DNA of 64,000 nucleotides from Sporosarcina sp. Marseille-Q4063 (GTDB lineage Bacteria; Bacillota; Bacilli; Bacillales_A; Planococcaceae): assembly GCF_018309085.1 (NCBI RefSeq), contig NZ_CP070502.1, positions 3,219,001-3,283,000 of the forward strand, read 5' to 3'. Below the pieces are notes generated by a model. That model did no database searches. It had not been told where the DNA came from and saw only the letters and a program-made list of their open reading frames with translations. The position numbers and the translations under genes are program-made. Each line of letters opens with the position of its first letter. Position 1 is the stretch's first letter. Positions 60,515 to 64,000 of this stretch are shown one piece after another.

Positions 60515-61036
60515 CTACTTAATCACAATTTCATCCATCATAATATGGTGGGCCAAACCACAATACTCCAAGCAAAGAATCGTATACGTACCAGGCTTGT
60601 CAAACGTGATGTAAACAACGTTCGTATATTCAGGCATCGCTTGCGTTTGAGCAATTAGATTCATATCTTCATCGTAAATTCCGAAACCATGCGTCACATC
60701 CGCAGTCGTCACATGAAATTCAATAGACTGACCAACATCAAACTCTTTTTCACTAATATTCCAACCAAATTGAAGCGCTTCCACATCTACAATGACTGGC
60801 TCATTGCCCTTACTGTAGACAGGCTGATTGAAAGGTAACTCTCTTAACGTATAAACCATAGCCACTATCATTAAAATAACAACAATCGTCCCATACACCT
60901 TGCGGATTTTGTACCACTTTTTCACGATCGGCTCATAATCCCGTTTTTGTGTGGATTTGACCGCAACAAAACCAAAAGCCGCTGCAATCACCAAAATACA
61001 AACCAAACTCACTACCCACGCCACTGTTTGAACCAT
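60515..61036 (-). CDS. Cytochrome c oxidase subunit II (ba3-type)
   Basis: CuA-bearing subunit of 173 aa. One N-terminal membrane anchor (VAWVVSLVCILVIAAAFGFVAV) and a second hydrophobic segment (VYGTIVVILMIVAMVYTL), then a cupredoxin domain with DVEALQFGWNISEKEF, VTHGFGIYDE and the CuA motif CLEYCGLAHHIMM (CxxxCxxxHxxM). All CuA ligands are present. Start ATG 61036 lies 8 bp from AAGGGGG; GTG 61054 overlaps that site. First gene of the oxidase operon, followed by the frameshifted subunit I. No promoter could be placed in 61037-61243. Confidence 0.92.
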   Translation of the reverse strand: MVQTVAWVVSLVCILVIAAAFGFVAVKSTQKRDYEPIVKKWYKIRKVYGTIVVILMIVAMVYTLRELPFNQPVYSKGNEPVIVDVEALQFGWNISEKEFDVGQSIEFHVTTADVTHGFGIYDEDMNLIAQTQAMPEYTNVVYITFDKPGTYTILCLEYCGLAHHIMMDEIVIK

Positions 61037-61243
61037 TGTAAAATCCCCCTTCACATTTCTACCAATCCCGGCTATCTCTAGTTTAACGATTATTCACACA
61101 TCAATGCTGTGATAAAAATCACTTCTTTTCCAATTCCCAACCAAATAACTGTTGATAATCAGCAAGTTAACTGCCAAACTAAGAGTAATCATCATCGTTT
61201 TAGTTACTATTTTTAAGTACTGTTTTTTTGATACCGTTTTTTA

Positions 61244-61389
61244 GGTACCTGTGCAAGACACTATTCGAAAAATACACTACAATTGCATAAAACAATAAGG
61301 GGATACCGACTACATAACGCTTTGGCTATATCCACTTGGTTTTTTATCCAAAGTCGTGAATTGTCATAATTGCACCGTGCACAGGTACC
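61244..61389 (+). repeat. GGTACC element copy 18 (decayed stem)
   Basis: Full length, between divergent oxidase and TehA-like genes. Right stem arm decayed (GGCTATATCC against GGGGATACCGAC); right end CCGTGCACAGG. It ends only 37 bp from the TehA-like start, so the promoter of that gene must lie within or left of the element. Confidence 0.91.
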
Positions 61390-61425
61390 TATCATTTTTC
61401 ACTATGTAAAAGGAGTTAAGAAAAT

Positions 61426-62469
61426 ATGGGCAATCTATTAAAGCATACCGTCTTCAATCTTTTTTCAGGCTATTTTTCCGTTGTCATGGCAACGGGCGCG
61501 CTCTCCATCGCCTTGCATTTACTTGGTATGCATTCCATTGCCCAAGGGTTGTTGTACGTCAATATTGGAGTTTATCTAATTCTGTGGATACTAACTATTC
61601 TTCGTCTAGTTTATTTTTCCTCGCGTGTACTGATAGATATTACGAGCCATTCCAATGGACCGGGCTTCTTCACGCTAGTGGCGGGAACTTGCGTTTTCGG
61701 CAGCCAACTCATTATCATTACTGAAAACTCTCAACTGGCTAGCTATTTATGGGGACTCGGTATCGTCTTATGGCTGACGATTATGTATATCTTTTTCACA
61801 GCCGTGACCATACGGAAAGACAAACCTGTTTTGTCGGAAGGCATTAACGGAGCTTGGTTGATCGCCGCCGTGGCAACACAATCCATTTCAGTACTCGGCA
61901 CTTTGCTGTCGGACCGGGTTCAGAATGGACAGCAAATAATACTATTCTTTACTTTATGTATGTTTCTATTAGGCTGTATGCTTTATCTAAATATCATTAC
62001 GCTTATTTTTTATCGCTTCACCTTTTTGGAATTAAAACACGACGCTCTAACGCCACCATACTGGATCAATATGGGTGCCGTCGCCATCACGACATTAGCC
62101 GGTTCGACATTATTATTGCACGCTGAGAACTGGCCACTTCTTGTCGAATTAACACCGTTCATAAAGGGATTCACATTATTTTTCTGGATCACAGGCACGT
62201 GGTGGATTCCACTATTATTCATGCTTATGATTTGGCGTCATTTCTATCATCGTTATTCATTAAAATATGACCCGCAGTTCTGGGGAATGGCTTTCCCGCT
62301 CGCCATGTATACAACAAGCACATTCCAATTATCCAAAGCCTTACAACTGCCATTTTTAATCATCATTCCGAAAATCATGGTATTCATATCCATCCTAGCC
62401 TGGCTCGCCATTTTCACAGGAATGCTCCATCATCTATACACCAGCTATAGGAAATACCGAGCTATTTAA
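61426..62469 (+). CDS. TDT-family transporter (tellurite resistance/C4-dicarboxylate, TehA/SLAC1-like)
   Basis: Membrane protein of 347 aa with ten hydrophobic segments. N-terminal GYFSVVMATGALSIALHLLG, central DALTPPYWINMGAVAITTLAGS, and the C-terminal YDPQFWGMAFPLAMYTTSTFQLSKAL are the block pattern of the TDT family. Members act as anion channels or acid transporters, so a monocarboxylate, dicarboxylate or sulfite are all possible. AAAAGGAG precedes ATG 61426. It is divergent from the oxidase operon and lies between copies 18 and 19. Confidence 0.82.
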   Translation: MGNLLKHTVFNLFSGYFSVVMATGALSIALHLLGMHSIAQGLLYVNIGVYLILWILTILRLVYFSSRVLIDITSHSNGPGFFTLVAGTCVFGSQLIIITENSQLASYLWGLGIVLWLTIMYIFFTAVTIRKDKPVLSEGINGAWLIAAVATQSISVLGTLLSDRVQNGQQIILFFTLCMFLLGCMLYLNIITLIFYRFTFLELKHDALTPPYWINMGAVAITTLAGSTLLLHAENWPLLVELTPFIKGFTLFFWITGTWWIPLLFMLMIWRHFYHRYSLKYDPQFWGMAFPLAMYTTSTFQLSKALQLPFLIIIPKIMVFISILAWLAIFTGMLHHLYTSYRKYRAI

Positions 62470-62508
62470 ACACCACTGTTCAGGCACCTTTTTTTAGGTA
62501 CCTTTTTA

Positions 62509-62655
62509 GGTACCTGTGCAAGACACTATTCAAAAAATACACTACAATTGCATAAAGTGAAAAGGGGTTATCGACTGTATAACGGTTTGTCGATAGCCCC
62601 TTTGATTTTTTATCCACAGTCGTGAATAGTCATAATTGCGCCGTGCACAGGTACC
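62509..62655 (+). repeat. GGTACC element copy 19
   Basis: Full length. The stem GGGGTTATCGAC / GTCGATAGCCCC carries a private pair change at both arms (one G-T). Right end GCGCCGTGCACAGG. TTTTTAGGTACC is duplicated on its left (62492-62514). Confidence 0.93.
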
Positions 62656-62730
62656 TTTTTCGAATCATTGAGATTCATGTAATCTTCAAATATACTAAAA
62701 TAAAATCTACGAAAAGAGGTTTTGTTTAGC

Positions 62731-62979
62731 ATGGAGGAAAAGATTAAGGAGCTTACTTTGTTAATGCTGCACTTGACGTCATGGATAGAATCGGACGATT
62801 TTCACAAAATGCCTAGAAGTTGGAAGGGGTATCCATTTGAAATGTTAAACGAACTCTCTGATGAGGACTTGATCAGGGATAGTAAAAGGTCTAAATCTGT
62901 TTATTTGACTGAGGCGGGTGTCAAAGAGGCGGAAGCTTTGGTGGAGAAGTATTTTTCTGAAGATGAAAAGAGGCGTTAA
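62731..62979 (+). CDS. DUF6429 family small protein
   Basis: Protein of 82 aa: MEEKIKELTLLMLHLTSWIE, SWKGYPFEMLNELSDEDLI and SKSVYLTEAGVKEAEAL form the winged-helix-like DUF6429 pattern. Start ATG 62731 lies 11 bp from AAGAGGT; TTG 62722 would be 3 bp away. It precedes the pRiA4b ORF-3-like gene by 3 bp and the two are probably co-transcribed; I recall that these two families often adjoin, but this cannot be checked here. Confidence 0.78.
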   Translation: MEEKIKELTLLMLHLTSWIESDDFHKMPRSWKGYPFEMLNELSDEDLIRDSKRSKSVYLTEAGVKEAEALVEKYFSEDEKRR

Positions 62980-62982
62980 CAC

Positions 62983-64000
62983 ATGAAGAAGGCAAAGGAC
63001 AGCAAGATTCTGATTACGGAAAATGACCCAACGCCTATTGTTGGTGATTTCCAATCCTATTTAACCTATTTGGCAACACATCCTATAAAACTTACGAAAA
63101 CCAAAGGATATTTAACGAAAAAAGATTTGCTTGCCATTTATCCGCTAATGAAATGTGATACGAGAGATGTGTCGCAACATAATTCGCAATTAGACTATCC
63201 TCTCCTTCATTTGTTTTATAATCTATCACTCATTCTTGATTTTTTCAAGATCAAGCGTACACAATCCACTGCAACTGCTATCATTCAAAAAGAACAAATT
63301 GATGTTTTTATGAAAATGACGGCAACAGAACAATATGTTACTTTGTTAGATGCTTTTTGGATGGATGCTGATTGGGAAGAATTGCAAGGTGAAAAATGGG
63401 GTGTAGCACCTGCTAATATAAACATTTTAACAGAAGCTTTACAAGACATTCCAGCAGATTATGAAATAGATTTATCACAATATGAAGAGATTGAACACGC
63501 TGTCAATCGGTATGGGCAGTTTTTCTTTTACTTTGCTTACTTTGGATTTTGGCGATTTTCTCTTGATCTAGAGCGATCGAATGTTCCAAGTCGGCCGTAT
63601 TGCACAATCCCAAAATCAATTACATTGACCCTATTATTCACAAAAATTTACCGTGAACTTTATGAATCTTGGGATCCGTATAAGGGTATGCGTGGAAATC
63701 AGTACTTTGGATTGTTTGACGCGCTATTTAATTTACCAGGTGAGTTTGAAGAGGAAGAAGAAGAGGAAATAGAGTCACTTTCAGAGTTATTAAGACCATT
63801 TTTGTCAAAAGGTGAGTTTACGTCGATATTAAAAAAGAAACAGCCTGTTTATATAGAAGGAACTTATCTTTTGAAAGTGATGTTAAGCTCCTCGTGCTGG
63901 AGAACTTTGCAATTATCGAGTGATCATACCTTACTTGAATTACACGACTTAATTCAGGATGTATTTGATTTTGACGATGACCATCTATATGCTTTTTATA
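62983..64000 (+). CDS. Plasmid pRiA4b ORF-3 (IS1096 TnpR-like) domain protein, 3'-truncated by window
   Basis: Open frame from ATG 62983 through the window end (339 codons, no stop), too near the edge to be complete. The N-terminal ~270 residues are a poorly known helical region ending in an acidic stretch (EFEEEEEEEIESL). From ~295 the sequence YLLKVMLSSSCWRTLQLSSD, HTLLELHDLIQDVFDFDDDHLYAF is the pRiA4b ORF-3 domain (W-R, LxELH, D.HLY.F). That domain occurs as a passenger of IS1096-type elements and in chromosomal proteins of unknown role. AAAGAGG precedes the start. No transposase is visible. Confidence 0.8.
   Translation, partial: MKKAKDSKILITENDPTPIVGDFQSYLTYLATHPIKLTKTKGYLTKKDLLAIYPLMKCDTRDVSQHNSQLDYPLLHLFYNLSLILDFFKIKRTQSTATAIIQKEQIDVFMKMTATEQYVTLLDAFWMDADWEELQGEKWGVAPANINILTEALQDIPADYEIDLSQYEEIEHAVNRYGQFFFYFAYFGFWRFSLDLERSNVPSRPYCTIPKSITLTLLFTKIYRELYESWDPYKGMRGNQYFGLFDALFNLPGEFEEEEEEEIESLSELLRPFLSKGEFTSILKKKQPVYIEGTYLLKVMLSSSCWRTLQLSSDHTLLELHDLIQDVFDFDDDHLYAFY

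Noticed and set aside
2344..62655. Elements as integron attC sites
   Set aside because: Same orientation, folded ends and stop-codon proximity recall attC arrays, but the ends lack the GTTRRRY core, no integrase is seen, and the spacing includes large operons on both strands.
2344..62655. Elements as a CRISPR array
   Set aside because: Copies are kilobases apart, ~146 bp long and intergenic; no regular spacers or cas genes.

Overview
The window reads as a chromosomal segment of a low-to-moderate GC Gram-positive bacterium of the Bacillales. A Sporosarcina/Planococcaceae-like host is my best guess, inferred from gene content only. Supporting signs are strong GGAGG ribosome sites, many TTG/GTG starts, a SigL-type sigma-54 gene, a preQ1-I riboswitch ahead of queCDE, CcpA-like cre sites, and DUF443, DUF3870 and DUF6429 genes. 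Nearly every gene serves uptake or catabolism of organic acids and acyl-CoAs. I found no rRNA, tRNA, CRISPR array, prophage or transposase.

Layout: 1-2.3 kb, a GMC-type membrane dehydrogenase pair, its first gene cut by the edge. 2.5-5.2 kb, the divergent 5-oxoprolinase genes pxpCB and pxpA. 5.5-6.9 kb, a NagE-like PTS permease. 7.3-12 kb, a TetR regulator and the operon it probably controls: hydroxyisobutyrate-type dehydrogenase, MmsA-like dehydrogenase, GntP-type permease. 12.3-18.4 kb, a sigma-54 activator and a second cassette of the same logic (iron alcohol dehydrogenase, GntP-type permease, MmsA-like dehydrogenase) behind a -24/-12 promoter. 18.7-20 kb, rpoN. 20.3-32.8 kb, a second sigma-54 activator divergent from a nine-gene acyl-CoA degradation cluster with its own -24/-12 promoter; its AMACR-like racemase and HSD10-like dehydrogenase point to 2-methyl-branched substrates. 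33-39 kb, DUF443 and DUF3870 genes, a possible structured leader RNA, a CoA-transferase/acyl-CoA dehydrogenase pair and a carnitine-acyltransferase-like gene with an apparent ATT start. 39.3-41.2 kb, queCDE. 41.5-45.7 kb, a LacI-type regulator, ribokinase, NupC and nucleoside hydrolase operon. 46-54.8 kb, an acyl-CoA ligase, a GGDEF-EAL protein, a ThDP enzyme with a CMD protein, and a Gate-domain membrane protein with an amidohydrolase. 55-64 kb, a PqqB-like hydrolase, NhaC, a ba3-type oxidase whose subunit I is frameshifted, a TehA/TDT transporter, DUF6429, and the start of a pRiA4b ORF-3-like gene.

The most striking feature is not a gene. Nineteen copies of a ~146-bp intergenic element recur through the window. 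Each is bounded by a 15-bp terminal inverted repeat (AGGTACCTGTGCAAG), carries a central hairpin followed by a T-run, and all nineteen lie in the same orientation whatever the direction of the adjacent genes. The hairpin shows compensatory changes between copies; neighbouring copies resemble each other; the ends are surrounded by short tandem GGTACC-plus-flank duplications; one copy is bracketed by a duplication of the rpoN 3' end; and four copies supply the last base of the upstream gene's TAG stop. It looks like a non-autonomous, orientation-restricted element family that I cannot match to a named one.
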